DNA from: Lolium rigidum
Lineage: Eukaryota > Streptophyta > Magnoliopsida > Poales > Poaceae
Assembly: GCF_022539505.1 (NCBI RefSeq)
Contig: NC_061514.1
Coordinates: 33,757,769 to 33,821,768 of the forward strand
DNA length: 64,000 nucleotides
Direction: 5' to 3'
Part shown: positions 43,420-55,472 of the stretch, piece after piece
How positions within the stretch are numbered: position 1 is the stretch's first letter
Layout of the letters: each line of letters starts with the position of its first letter
Notes under the pieces: generated by a model
Told to the model about the DNA's origin: nothing
What the model saw: only the letters and a program-made list of their open reading frames with translations
Databases searched by the model: none
Translations under genes and position numbers: made by a program

Positions 43420-46400
43420 CTATGCGTAAAAACGCCGAAGTTGTGCCACGTTCCATGGATTTGGCTCTGCGACCCCTGTCTTCTTGTCCTTTATTCTGTA
43501 CGCTCCTCCTGCGATCACCTCTGTAACAATGTATGGTCCCACCCATGGTGACTCGAATTTTTCGTGGCTGTCTTGAGTAAGCCGAAGAACGAGGTCGCCA
43601 ACTTGAAAAGATCTTGGGTGCAAACGTCGGCTATGATAGTTTTTCAGGTCTTGCTGATATTTGGTAACTCTTGACAGCACCTCATCTCTAGCTTCATCGA
43701 GTGCGTCCACATCATCTTCCAGTGCCTTTCTCGAGGTTTCTTCATTAAATTCCGCCACTCTCGGGGAGTTGTGTTCTATCTCTATTGGTAACACTGCCTC
43801 GGCTCCGTGAACCAGGAAAAACGGAGTTTCTTGATTCGCTGTATTGGGCGTCGTCCGTATGCTCCATAACACGCTAGGCAACTCCTCTGGCCAAGTGTGT
43901 CGAGCTTTCTCCAATGGTGCTAACAGGCGTTTCTTGATGCCGCTGCAGATGATGCCGTTTGCTTTCTCGACTTGGCCATTGGTTTGCGGGTGCGCCACCG
44001 ACGCAAAATGTAACTTGATGCCTACTTCCGCACAATATGCTTTGAATTCCTTCGAGGTAAAATTGCTGCCATTGTCTGTGACGATGCTATGAGGGACTCC
44101 AAACCGAAAAACGATACTTTTGATGAATTTGACCGCCGATGTTGCGTCTGGCGAGTTTATTGGCTTTGCCTCAACCCACTTGGTAAACTTGTCGACAGCT
44201 ACAAGCATATACTCGTATCCTCCTGGCCACGCCTTGTGTAATTTGCCCACCATATCGAGGCCCATTGAGCAAAGGGCCACGACAACGGTATTGGCATCAG
44301 CTCTGCTGCCGGAGAATGAGGTTTCGCGGCAAACCTTTGGCATGCATCGCAGGTACGTACTATGTCCTTTGCATCTTCGATTGCTGTTAGCCAATAAAAC
44401 CCTGCTCTGAAAACTTTGGCTGCAATAGCTCGACTGCTTGCGTGGTGTCCGCACACTCCTTCATGCACATCTTTTAAGAGTTCTCGACCTTCTTCGGGCG
44501 TGACACATCGCTGCAAAACGCCCGATATACTTCGCTTATAAAGCTCGCCTTTAACCACAGTGAAAGCCTTGGACCGTCGAATAACTCGCCTTGCTTCTAC
44601 CGGTTCCTCGGGTATTTCTTTCCTTGAAATATATGCAACATATACCTGCATCCAAGGGACCTGCACCACCATCACCTCATGTGCTTCTTCTTCATTTCCT
44701 GATGTACTTGCTTCTATTGCTGGCGGAGCCCTCAGGGCTTTCTCGAGCTTCTCCTTTTTCGTTGGCTGTTTCTTCGCCTTGGTTGATCTTTCACTTATCT
44801 CCTCCCAAAATACGCCGGGTGGTATTGCCAAACATTGCGACCCGATGTTCGCCAAAATATCGGCTTCATCGTTGCTGAGTCTGCTAATATGATTCACTTC
44901 ACATCCATCAAAAAGTTTCTCGAGTTCGTTGTATACTTCCTTGCATGCTATCATGCTGTCGTTGACTGCGTCGCACTGGTTCATCACCTGTTGAGCCACT
45001 AGTTGAGAATCGCCGAATATTTTTAGCCGGGTTGCGCCGCAGGCTTTCGCCATCTTCATCCCGTGTATGAGTGCCTCGTACTCCGCCTCGTTATTAGACG
45101 CGTTGGGAAACGTCATCCGTAGCACATACTTCAACTTATCTCCCTGAGGTGATACTAATATCACGCCTGCTCCAGCTCCTTCTAGCCTTTTGGACCCGTC
45201 GAAGTTCATGGTCCATGTTCTCGACAAGTCTGGAGGTCCCGTACTTTGCAGCTCCATCCACTCTGCGACAAAGTCTGGTAAAATCTGCGACTTTATTGCT
45301 TTTCTTTTTTCGTACGTGATGTCCCGAGGGGAAAGTTCTATTCCCCAAAGGGAAACACGACCCGTAGCCTCTGGATTGTTTAATATATTTGATAAAGGCG
45401 CCTTGTTGACCACTATTATCGGATGCGCCGAAAAATAGTGCCGTAGCTTTCTTGCAGTTGTGAACACTCCATATGCCAACTTCTGATAATGCGGGTACCG
45501 TTGTTTTGAGGGTGATAGGACTTCACTGATGAAATATACCGGCCTCTGAACTCCATGGAGTTTCCCTTCTTCCTCTCTCTCGACCACAAGTACCGTGCTG
45601 ACCACCTGAGGTGTGGCTGCAATATATAACAAGAGGGGTTCATTTTCCTTGGGCGCCACCAATATTGGAGGTGTCAAAATTGTGCGCTTGAGGTTCTCAA
45701 AGGCTTTGTCTGCTTCTTTGTTCCATTCGAACTTCTCTCCCTGCTTGATCAAGGCGTAAAATGGCAACGCCTTTTCTCCCAGTCTGGCGACGAATCTGCT
45801 TAAAGCCGCGACTCGCCCAGTTAGCTGCTGTACCTCCTTTAGCTTGGTTGGCTTCCGCATTGTTATTATAGCTTGAATTTTCTCTGGGTTAGCCTCGATT
45901 CCTCTTGCTGACACCAGAAACCCGAGAAGTTCTCCTGCAGGGACGCCGAAAGAGCACTTCGTCGGGTTCAGCTTGAGGCAAAACTTATCGAGATTGTCGA
46001 AAGTTTCCTTGAGGTCCTCAACCAAGGTTGAACCCTGCTTTGTTGTAATGACGACATCGTCGATGTATACTTGAACGTTCTTGCCAATCTGCGTGGCGAG
46101 ACACTTTTGCATCATCCGCTGATATGTTGCTCCCGCATTTTTTAACCCGAATGGCATTGTTCTATAGCAGAACACGCCATAGGGTGTTATGAAAGCTGTT
46201 TTGACTTCATCTTCTTCTTTTAGTCGGATCTGGTTATAACCAGAGTAGGCGTCCAGGAAGGAAAGACGTTCACAGCCTGCCGTGGAGTCGATAATTTGAT
46301 CGATCCTCGGGAGGGGAAAGTGATCCTTTGGACAATGTTTTATTGAGACACGTGAAGTCGACGCACATGCGAAGGACCTCCGTGTTTTTCTTCGGGACCA

Positions 46401-46656
46401 GCACTGGGTTAGCTACCCACGTTGCTTCTGTATGTAACTCTTTGATGAATCCAGCTTCTCTGAGTCGATTAATTTCTGACAGCATTGCTTTGCGGTTTGG
46501 TTCCGAAAAACGCCGCAAAGGTTGTCTGATTGGCCTGGCCAATGGATCCAAGTTAAGGGGGTGCTCGGCAAGTTCCCTGGGTACTCCTGGCATGTCAGCT
46601 GGACACCATGCGAAGATTTCCCAGCGCTCACGGAGGAACTCGACGAGCGCGCTTTC
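43420..46656 (-). pseudogene. Element C pol: RT - RNase H - integrase, two frameshifts
   Basis: Reading leftward from the TAG at 46657-46659: the RT start (VPKKNTEVLRMCVDF) shifts frame near 46290 and resumes at ~46175 in a 658-codon frame with PFGLKNAGATYQRM, an intact YIDD and RNase H motifs (MNFDGSKR, NEAEYEAL, GDSQLV). The integrase zinc region follows (GHHASSR, CDACQRF). A frameshift near 44265 falls between it and the catalytic core, which continues to 43420 with GLDMVGKL, VTDNGSNF and GQVEKANG. Apart from the two shifts all catalytic residues are present, so this copy decayed recently. Confidence 0.88.
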
Positions 46657-49600
46657 CTATGCGAGGTCCATGTTTGTGGCGATAGCTGTCGTTTTTTTGG
46701 GATCTGTCGGGTGTATCTGCACTTCCTTCGAGTTCTTCGTGGTATCAAAGGTTGGTTCCTTGAGCGGCCTCCCTCCATCTGGCAACACGTCGTAGTCAGT
46801 TGTCAACTTTGACGCCATGTATTCTGCTTGCATCCCGAAAGTTTCTGATAGCCGATGAAAATACTTGTCGCACTTATCCGCTAGCGCGAAGCTTCCTTTT
46901 ACTGTGATCGGACCCTTAGGTCCGGGGAGCCTCCACAACAAGTATGTGTAGTGTGGTACCGCCATAAACCTGGCGTACGCCGGTCGCCCTAGCAAAGCAT
47001 GATACTGTGACGGGAAATCCACGACTTCAAATTCCAGCTTCTCTCTCCTGTAATTCTCTGGGGTTCCAAACTGAACGTCGAGGCTGATCTTTCCCAATGG
47101 ATAACTTGGCTTATCTGGTGTAATACCATGAAAACGCGTGTCGGTTGGTGTCAAATTCGCCAAGGATATGTTCATTTTCCTCAAAGTGTCTGCATATATG
47201 AGGTTCAAGCTGCTGCCTCCATCTATGAACACTCGTGAAACGTCGAATCCTGCGATCACCGCCGGCAGGATCAAAGCCGATTGTCCTGGTCGAGGGACTT
47301 GCTGCGGGTGGTCCGCTATGGTAAAACCGATGTCCTGCCCCGACCAATTCAGGTACTCAATTGTTGGTGGAGGCATCTTCTCTGCCATAAAGACTTGCCG
47401 CGAAATTACTTTTTGAGCTCTATTGGATGGCCTGCCCTTCTGAATCATCGAGACCTCCCCATTGGTGTTGATATAAGGACCATTCATTGGAGCTGCCGCT
47501 ATTTGCAACTGGTGTCGATTTTCGTCCGTGATTGCGGGAGGAGGCGGGAGATGAATCACACTCCTTGGCCCCTGGGGGTTTCTATTTGCTGCCTGTGTAT
47601 TGACATGCCCTGCGTATCTATTCAATACTTGGAAAGTACGACAGTCCTTTTGCAAATGTCCCGACCGTCTCTTCCCGTTATTGTCGAGGTAAAAATGCAT
47701 TTGGCACGGTCCATTCAACATATCCTCGGGAGATATATACGGCCTCTGGAACCTTGGACCATTATTTTGTCTATTGGGACGAGGGCCATCCCTGTAACCG
47801 CTATGGTGCTCACCGCTCTTTTGCGAACCATCTCGACTGTTTCCTTCATTATTTCCTCGGAAGCCGGCCGATACTTGGCTGGGACCGTCATAATCTGGGA
47901 ACTGTCGAGAAAAACGTCGTCTATTTTGAATATTTCGGTTACGGTCATCCTCAGGCGACCTATGCTGCTTGTTGTGAACAGCATCCTCTCCATCTGCCCA
48001 ACGATTCGCTATCTCCATGAGTGCCGATATTGTTTTTGGATTAGTCCTTCCCAAATCCTCGACTAAATCCTTCCTCCTGATCCCGGCGACAAACGCATCT
48101 ATCGCTCTTTCATCAGATATGTTCTCTGCCGAGTTTTTGATAATGTTCCACCGCTGGATGTATGTCCTCATCGACTCGTCATATTTCTGTCGACAAGCTC
48201 TTAGTTGCTCTATTGACGCAGGTTTCTTGCATGTAGATAAAAAGTTCTTCACAAACATGTCCTCGAAGGTTTCCCAACTGTCGATAGATCCAGGCGGTAA
48301 CTTTTTTATCCACGATCGCGCTGCTCTGCTTAAGTGTACCTGGATGCTCTGCATAGCAGTTGCTTTAGTTCCACCCGTCAGCTTTACTGTCTCCAGGTAA
48401 TCTACCAACCAATCCTCAGGATCTTGCAATCCGTCGAACTTCTTGTAGTTGTCGGGTAATTTAAACCCAGACGGGACCCGTGTTTTACGAACTCGTCGAG
48501 TAAAACAGGGAAGACCGCACATATCCTCCTCATCATCCTCTGGTGAGTGCCGGCGTTCTCTCCTTTCTTGTCGCGCCCTATCGACCCGCGCCTGTGCTGT
48601 TGTCTCTCTTGCCGACGTTCTCGTAGGGTTCTAAACCACTACTGTGGGTCGTGGACTATTTTGTCTTGCCGCACCTTCGGGAGGTGTGCTTGTACTTGCG
48701 AACGCTGTCCCCATGACTCCGACTCCTGCCATAGCCATGTTATACAATGCTTCTCTTGGATCTCCGGGAGGTGGCCTGGATGCCAGTATGTAAGCCTGAG
48801 TTGCCATGTATCCGGCTTCCGGTGTTTTAGGGATGATGTTTCCTCTTGTGTCTATCGACATAAAGGACATGTCTAGGTTTTGGACCAGATACTCCCTCTC
48901 GTGCTCCGGTATGTTGTGCAGCCGAGATCTTGCCCTGTTGCGAGCTTCTCTGTGACTATCTCCTGAAGTTCCTGATTGTCGACTTAGCTCAGCTCGTCGC
49001 CTGCTTGACGCGGAAGCAGCAGCTTTCCTTTTTTCCAGCTCAACTCTCTGTTTTTCGAGTTCTCGCCCAGCACGGGCGAGTTTATATTGATACGCTTGCA
49101 ACTCTTCAGATGTTGCAGTCGTATTTATCGGCTCTGTGCCGTCTATGGCTTTTGCTGCTCTATCCCAAGCTGCTTGCGGAAGTCGCACCATCTGGCGCGT
49201 TGTAGTCCCGATATATTTGGTGCCCAAACCTCGCGTGAGGTCAGCGGGATCGATGTATGGATTTCCCAAATCATCGAAAGCCTCTGACGTCTCCGGCTCT
49301 GTTCGGCTTGTTTCTCCAATTGCATAAACTTGATGATACCTTGGATTTTCGTCGGGGTCGGTGACACCGTCGTATAGATCGGCGAAGACCTCCCGGACAA
49401 AAGTAGATCTGTCGATGAAACTATCGACACTATCTGAGTCGCTGCTTATATCAGAGTCCGCAGACGACCCGAAGGACATATTGCTGAAGATCTTGACGAG
49501 TTTTTCGCTTGACGCGGGCTTGGTGAAGATTGACGGCGAGATTTCCTCTTCGCCTGACTCGAACGATGATGCCGATCCCGAGAAATCAGTATCAACCTCG

Positions 49601-49657
49601 GACGATCCCGAAGAATTCGGTATCGCGAGACGGTGAGATCCATCCTTCCCAACACGA
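46657..49657 (-). pseudogene. Element C gag-protease, 5' truncated with one stop
   Basis: The N-terminal Gag part (49657-48631) contains FDDLGNPYIDPADLTRG and MSFMSIDTRG and ends at a TAG (48631-48633). From 48522 a 621-codon frame covers the Gag core (FDGLQDPEDWLVDYLETV), the nucleocapsid region (CQMHFYLDN..SGHLQKDC) and the aspartic protease (VFIDGGSSLNL; FEVVDFPSQYHALLGRPAY). It ends at a TAG (46657-46659) in the same position as in A. Protease cuts the polyprotein during particle maturation. Confidence 0.85.
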
Positions 49658-52031
49658 AAGTGGAAAGTTATGGTAGAGAAGCAAACATAAAAGAAAGTTA
49701 AATTTCTTCATACTGACAATGGCATGGAATTTTGTTCTACTATCTTTAATGATTATTGCAGCGATGAAGGAATTGTCAGGCACCACACCGTCCCATACAC
49801 TCCTCAACAGAATGGTGTGGCGGAGAGGATGAACAGAACCATCATCTCCAAGGCTCGCTGCATGTTGTCCAATGCTGGTATGCATAGACGATTTTGGGCT
49901 GAAGCAGCCTCCACCGCTTGTTACTTGATAAACAGGTCACCTTGCATTCCGCTTGATAAGAAAACTCCTATTGAGGTATGGTCTGGTTCACCTGCTGATT
50001 ATTCACAGTTGAGAGTTTTCGGTTGCACTGCTTATGTTCATGTTGATAATGGAAAGTTAGATCCTAGAGCTGTTAAGTGCGTGTTTCTTGGTTATGGTTC
50101 AGGAGTTAAGGCATACAGACTATGGAATCCTGAAACTAAGAAACTTTTGCATAGCAGGAATGTTGTGTTTAATGAGGCTGTCATATTTTATAAGAGTTCA
50201 TCTACAGATGTTACTGATACTGTTGATTTTTCTGATAATTCTGATGATGAACAATAGAGGATTAGCGTGCAGGTGGAGCACGTGGAGGAGAAAGAAAATG
50301 ATGTTGCTGAAAATGATAACACTGTTGTTCAGCACTCACCACCTGTTTTGTAGCAAACAAATAGTTCCATTGCTGCTGATAGACCGAGGCGTAACAAAGG
50401 TCCACGTCCTCGTTTAATTGAAGAATGTAATCTTGTTCATCATGCTTTGAGTTGTGCTGAACAGATGGAGCATGATACTGAACCTGCTACATATACTGAG
50501 GCCGTTGCATCCGTTGACCGCGTGAAGTGGATTTCTGCTATGCAAGAGGAGATGCAATCGCTTGACAAGAATGGCACATGGGATGTTGTGCCCTTGCCTA
50601 AACAAAAGAAGGCTGTCCGCTGTAAGTGGATATTTAAAAGAAAGGAAGGTTTGTCTCCTAATGAGCCTCCGAGGTTTAAGGCAAGGTTAATAGCAAAAGG
50701 TTTCAGCCAAATTCCAGGTATTGATTACAATGATGTTTTCTCCCCGGTTGTGAAGCATAGTTCCATTCGTGCATTCTTTGGTATTGTGGCTATGCATGAT
50801 CTTGAGCTTGAGCAGCTAGATGTAAAGACTGTTTTTCTGCATGGTGAGCTTGAGGAGGAGATATACATGGATCAGCCTGAAGGTTTTATTGTGTCTGGTA
50901 AGGAGGATCTTGTTTGCAAGTTGAAGAGTTCCCTTTATGGTCTGAAATAGTCTCCAAGACAATGGTATAAAAGGTTTGATTCATTTATGCTTGCACATGA
51001 GTTTAAGAGATCTCAGTATGATAGTTGTGTTTATATCAAGTTTGTTAATGGATCACCTATATACTTATTGTTATATGTTGATGATATGTTGATTGCTGAG
51101 CAAGAAAGAGATCACTACTTTGAAAGCACAATTAAGTAGTGAATTTGAGATGAAGGATCTTGGTGCTGCTAAGAAAATACTAGGTATGGAAATTACAAGA
51201 GACAGAAAATCTAGTGTGTTATTTCTTAGTCAACAAAATTACATTCAAAAAGTTCTTCATCATTTTAATATGCATGATGCAAAGTCTGTTAGTACACCTA
51301 TTGCTTCTCACTTTAAATTGTCAGCATTGCAATGTCCTAGTACCGATGGAGATATTGAGTACATGTCACGAATTCCATATTCTAGTGCTGTTGGTTCCTT
51401 GATGTATGCCATGGTCTGTTCTCGCCCTGATTTGTCATATGCTATGAGTTTGGTCAGTCGATACATGGCTAATCCTGGTAAAGAACATTGAAAAGCTGTT
51501 CAGTGGATTTTCAGGTACCTTCGTGGCACATTCAAAGCATGCTTGAAGTTTGGCAAGATCGGTGAGGGACTCGTAGGCTATGTGGATTCAGATTTTGCTG
51601 CCGATTTGGATAAGAGAAGATCCCTCACAGGTTATGTGTTCACTGTTGGTGGATGTGCTATGAGTTGGAAGGCAACGTTACAACCTGTTGTTGCCCAATC
51701 TACGACCGAAGCAGAATATATAGCAATTAATGAAGCTTGCAAAGAGTCTGTTTGGTTGAAAGATTTGTATGCTGAGCTTTGTGGAGATGATTCTTGCATT
51801 AACTTGTTTTCTGACAGTCAAAGTGCAATATACCTTACTAAAGATCAAATGTTCCATGAGAGGACAAAGCACATTGATATCAAGTACCATTATGTGCGTG
51901 GCATTGTTGCTCAAGGTAAACTGAAGGTATGCAAGATAAGTACTCATGATAATCCTGCTGATATGATGACAAAGCCAGTTCCTGTTTTCAAGTTTGAGCT
52001 TTGCTCGAGCTTGGTTGGTATAACTATTTAG
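49658..52031 (+). pseudogene. Element D integrase C-terminal part, RT and RNase H
   Basis: Coding resumes as WKVMVEKQ, then the integrase core (FLHTDNGMEF; YTPQQNGVAERMNR), with one stop near 49690. Copia RT follows (WDVVPLPKQKKAVRCKWIFK; LDVKTVFLHGELEEEIYM); a TAG at 50948 replaces a Gln codon. The catalytic YVDD is intact near 51079, after which the frame shifts. RNase H ([42 protein letters not shown]) runs to 52031, after a TGA near 51490 in place of Trp. The motif set fits Tork/TAR-like plant copia elements. Confidence 0.87.
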
Positions 52032-52117
52032 CCCAAGTGGCTGTTGGCGCCGACAAGTGTTTTTCTTTGTTGTTCGGGAGATTGTTGAAGTTCATGCTAC
52101 AAGATGGAATTTGTCTC

Positions 52118-52126
52118 AAGGTGGAG
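52118..52126 (+). promoter_or_regulatory. Polypurine tract of copia element D
   Basis: AAGGTGGAG just before the 3' LTR, as in most plant copia elements. Confidence 0.75.
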
Positions 52127-52128
52127 TT

Positions 52129-52446
52129 TGTTATATTGTGATCCAAATTCATATACTAAAGGGAGGCTAACTTCTGACGAGCGGAGCGAGGCCCATCGCC
52201 GGTAGGCTTGGGCCGAATCATTGGCACCGCCTATATATACATCTTGTAAGCCGTCGGCTAGGGTTTATCATATTATAAGATAACCCACGGTGTTTGTAAA
52301 CACTCCCCGATATAGTGAAGTTTTGCTGGCTGGTGCCCGTGGTTTTTTTCCCTTCTGTGTTAGAAGGGGTTTTTCACGTTAAATCTTGTGTCTCCGCTGC
52401 GTTTACCTTTATCGTTCTTCGTTATTTGCTTGTCGCTTTTATAACA
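52129..52446 (+). repeat. 3' LTR of copia element D
   Basis: 318 bp, TGTTATATT to TTATAACA; about 96% identical to the 5' LTR. Its last 87 bases also open the second copy of the duplicated block at 57802. Confidence 0.9.
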
Positions 52447-52647
52447 CAGTTGCCCTGCGCCCCATCCCAAACGCCGCGCTGCCAGTCACTCCAACACTAT
52501 CACTCGATGCGAGGACGCCCTCCCCTCACTAGAGCGCCACCCTAAACCACGAGTGGCCTTGCATCCCCAACGCCGCCGCCCGAGGACGCTGGCCTGCTCC
52601 TTATGCATCCACGACATCTGCTTCACATCCCCAAGGCCGCGCCGCCC
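52447..52647. other. Sequence flanking element D, no gene seen
   Basis: GC-rich, CCGCC-type sequence. Joined to 35260-35426 it would be the original insertion site of copia element D. No coding recognised. Confidence 0.4.
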
Positions 52648-52924
52648 TGTCACGCCTTAGGCCTTTGGCTAAGCCGGACATGGACTTGGTAGCGTGTGAG
52701 TGTGTGGCCCTGGTGTATGCACCCGAGAGGGACCCGTTGTTAGTCCGTTACCGCTGTGTTAAAGCGAGGTGTGAGCCACGAGAGAGAGACATCGTGTATG
52801 AACAGATTTCTAATTCGCATCTCAACTGCTCTTCTCATCCCTAAGCTCTAGTTCTTCTAAATTCCATCCCAACTTATGTCTAAATCTCACCCCCTTTTCC
52901 GTAAGATCCCTACTAGGTCTTACA
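52648..52924 (+). repeat. LTR of gypsy element I
   Basis: 277 bp from TGTCACGCC to GGTCTTACA, followed at once by ATTGGTATCCAGAGCC, a variant of the Met-tRNA primer site. No second LTR of this element is visible. Confidence 0.65.
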
Positions 52925-53116
52925 ATTGGTATCCAGAGCCTAGATCCCGCTTGCCGCACTCAAAATTCTCTTGCCAAACCCGTAACATCCACCGCGGAAG
53001 GTGCTGTTGACCTCGATCGATCGGCGCAAAATCCTCAGCGGGGTTGGGATTGGTCGGAGCGCAGTGCGACGGCGCCATCGAAGCCCTCCACGCATACGCG
53101 CTTTGTCCTTGAAGCC

Positions 53117-54248
53117 ATGGGTGAGAGTACAGAGCAAATCCATAAGTCGTTGAGCGAGTTGATGGCACGGCTGGACGCCATGAACACTCGGATGGGAGAT
53201 CTGGGTAAGCAGCTGGAAATCATGCAAGAGAGCGTGGATGACGTGAGGAAGAAACAGGCGGAGGTCGCGCCGACGCAGCCCGACCTGGGCGGGCCGAAGG
53301 ATCCAGGACCATCGGCGAATGCGGCGAGACTAGGTATGCCGCGTCTCACAAACAACGGTCAACCGATTCTCACTTACCCAGCATCGGGGGAGAAAGAGTC
53401 CTCTCAGATTTTTGTCACAGCGCCCAATCCTCCGTCCCAAAGTCAGGAACACTATGTCAAAATGCCGAAGCACGATTTCCCAAATTTGGGGCACCAATCC
53501 CCGCCTATGGTTGGATCTCTGTGACACATACTTCCAGATATACCAGGTTCCTCAATATCAATGGGTTTGCACAGCAGTACTGTATCTGGGAGGTCATGCC
53601 GCAAAATGGTGGCATGCGTTCAGACGTCGTTGTGCCACTGTCGATTGGGGAGCATTTGCAATAGCAGTTACAATGGAGTTTGGCATCGAGGAGTTTGATA
53701 CTCAGATGGCGAAGATGTTGCAGCTGCGCCAAACCGGCACTGTCATGGAATACAGACTGCAATTTGAGGCTTGCATGTATCATCTGCTTTCTCTGGATGA
53801 GACACTAAACATCAAATTTTTTGTGGCGCAGTTTGTTCTTGGACTGAAAGATGAATTGAGAACCGCGGTTCGTTTGCAAGCTCCAACAAGTGTCACTCGG
53901 ACGGTGGATCTAGCTCGCATTTAGGAAAAAGAGCTCGAAAACCATCGGTCGCGTGGCCGTCCCATGGCAGGCCACAGGATGCCAGCAATTGCACCAGCTG
54001 CACCGGCCATACAGCAAGGACTGCAGCGTCAGGAATGGCCAAAGCGTGCCGGCAACGACGGCTACAACAGGGAGTGTCAGCTTCGCGATTGCCCTCGTGC
54101 CAATAATTTGTGTTTCAGTTGCGGCGACAAATTTGGCAGGGACCATCAGTGTAAGAAGCCTCGGCAACTGCTGACAATACAAAAAGGAGAACATGGAGAG
54201 ATCTTTACAGAGGATACGGTTCAGGCACTGAAATTGCAGAGGATATAA
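53117..54248 (+). pseudogene. Gypsy element I gag remnant
   Basis: Starts MGESTEQIHKSLSELMARLD, a coiled-coil-like Gag N-terminus. After a frameshift near 53510 the retrotransposon Gag core follows (GGHAAKWWHAFRRR; MEFGIEEFDTQMAKMLQLRQTGTV). A TAG lies at 53922, then a nucleocapsid zinc knuckle (CFSCGDKFGRDHQC). No protease or RT follows, so only LTR, leader and gag survive. The lesions are the same in both copies of the block, so they are not sequencing errors. Confidence 0.8.
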
Positions 54249-54289
54249 CTTTCCAGGAATAGGACTTGGATCCATTATTCGGCTTCGAA

Positions 54290-55180
54290 TATATTCTGGG
54301 CTCTTCTGTGTGTCTTGTTTCAACCTGAATAAATTGGCCTTGGGGCCCAGTAATTTCCTCTGCGTGTCTTGTTTCGACCTGAATAAATTGGCCTTGGGCC
54401 TTTAGTCAGCCAATCTAGCCGAAAGACACCTCGACACGTCACTAACAGGTGGGAACCTAGTGAATCTAGCAGGTCCCACGTCTACATGTGGGCCCGACGA
54501 GAATGCCACATGGGACCCATGTTGGCCTAGCGAGGCCCACCAAGCTCTGACATGCGGGCCCACCAAGCTCTGACATACGGGGCAACGCGTCCAGAATTGA
54601 CAAAGCTCCATGTGGGCCCGATGGGAATGGCACCTGGGACCCACGTAGGCCCGACATATTATGTAGATCCAGCAAGCTCTGACATGCGGGCCCACCAAGC
54701 TCTAACATGTTGGGCCCACCAATTTCTGACATGCGGGCCCACCAAAGCTCTGACATGTGGTGCCACATCACATCTCCATGTGGGCCTAACGGGAATGGCA
54801 CCTAGGACCCACGTAGGCCCGATATATTATGTAGGCCCACCGAGCCGTGACCGCGGGGCTAGGTATCCGGGAATTGAAGACGAGCGGACACTTGTGATCG
54901 CACGTGCCCAAATTTCTTTTGTCATGGCAACTGACATGTGGAACCCATGTTGGTGGTACTGATAGTTCTGGTCCACTTCGCATGCTGGGAGGCTGTCAGA
55001 ACGGGCGGCCCCACGCAGGAGGGTCATGTCGGTACCTGACATGTGGGCTCGAGTGCTGCAGGTCAGGTACATGTGTGCAGACAGTGGTTGTCCCCCTTAC
55101 AAATATGGGTTCTAGTGCTGTAGAACTTGGACTGTTGTGCGGGCAGACAAAAAAGTACGTGAACAGAAGCATGCAGAGTG
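54290..55180. repeat. Degenerate GGGCCC / CTGACATG tandem repeat zone
   Basis: A 54-base direct repeat (GTGTCTTGTTTC.ACCTGAATAAATTGGCC) near 54309 and 54363 is followed by about ten irregular 24-30-base units containing GGGCCCACCAAGCTCTGACATG-like sequence (54470-54850). No coding. Such subterminal repeats are common in CACTA-type DNA transposons. Confidence 0.65.
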
Positions 55181-55472
55181 TGTCCACCGGCCCGAAGCCC
55201 AGCTGTTGTGACGACCGTCCACCGGCCCGAAGCCCAGCTGTTGTGACGACCCCCTGCCGACTCTGCAATTCGGGCCGCCCACCTTCCGCGATGCTCATTT
55301 CTGCACAATCATTGACGTTTAGAGCTCGCCCGTCACTATTTTTTGGGGTCGAGTGGCCCAAAACGCCACCTGTGACGCGAAAACGCGGTACCGTCACAGA
55401 AAAAGACATTCGCTGACGGATTTCTCAAACATCAGCCCCGTACCGTCATTGAAGCCCCAATTATTTGTAGTG
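55181..55472 (-). mobile_element. CACTA-like DNA transposon end
   Basis: The right edge reads TTTGTAGTG (55464-55472), i.e. CACTACAAA on the minus strand, the hallmark terminus of CACTA elements. The adjoining 150 bases repeat CCGTCA/TGACGG motifs several times. A 35-base tandem repeat (CCACCGGCCCGAAGCCCAGC) lies at ~55185-55250. I could not find the left terminus, so the full extent is unknown. Confidence 0.55.

Larger units (their letters stand above)
37364..49657 (-). mobile_element. Gypsy element C (Tat-type), 5' LTR missing
   Basis: On the minus strand. From left: 3' LTR, repeat zone, antisense gene (plus strand), integrase, RNase H, RT, protease and gag. The right end stops inside the gag N-terminus at the equivalent of base ~8470 of element A, so the 5' LTR, primer site and start of gag are gone. 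It is inserted in copia element D, which lost about 45 bases at the right junction. Confidence 0.9.
35427..52446 (+). mobile_element. Copia element D with both LTRs, split by gypsy element C
   Basis: Both LTRs are present (35427-35745, 52129-52446), with a Met-tRNA primer site, gag, protease, integrase, RT and RNase H in copia order and a polypurine tract before the 3' LTR. Flanks CGGTT (35422-35426) and CAGTT (52447-52451) fit a target duplication with one change. Gypsy element C (37364-49657) interrupts the integrase. Stops and frameshifts show it is inactive. Confidence 0.88.

Noticed and set aside
53117..54248. Gag frameshifts of element I as sequencing errors
   Set aside because: The same lesions occur in both copies of the duplicated block, unlike those in the LINE.
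54470..54850. CRISPR-like array of short repeats
   Set aside because: Units are irregular in length and degenerate, spacers are not unique, and this is a plant nuclear genome.
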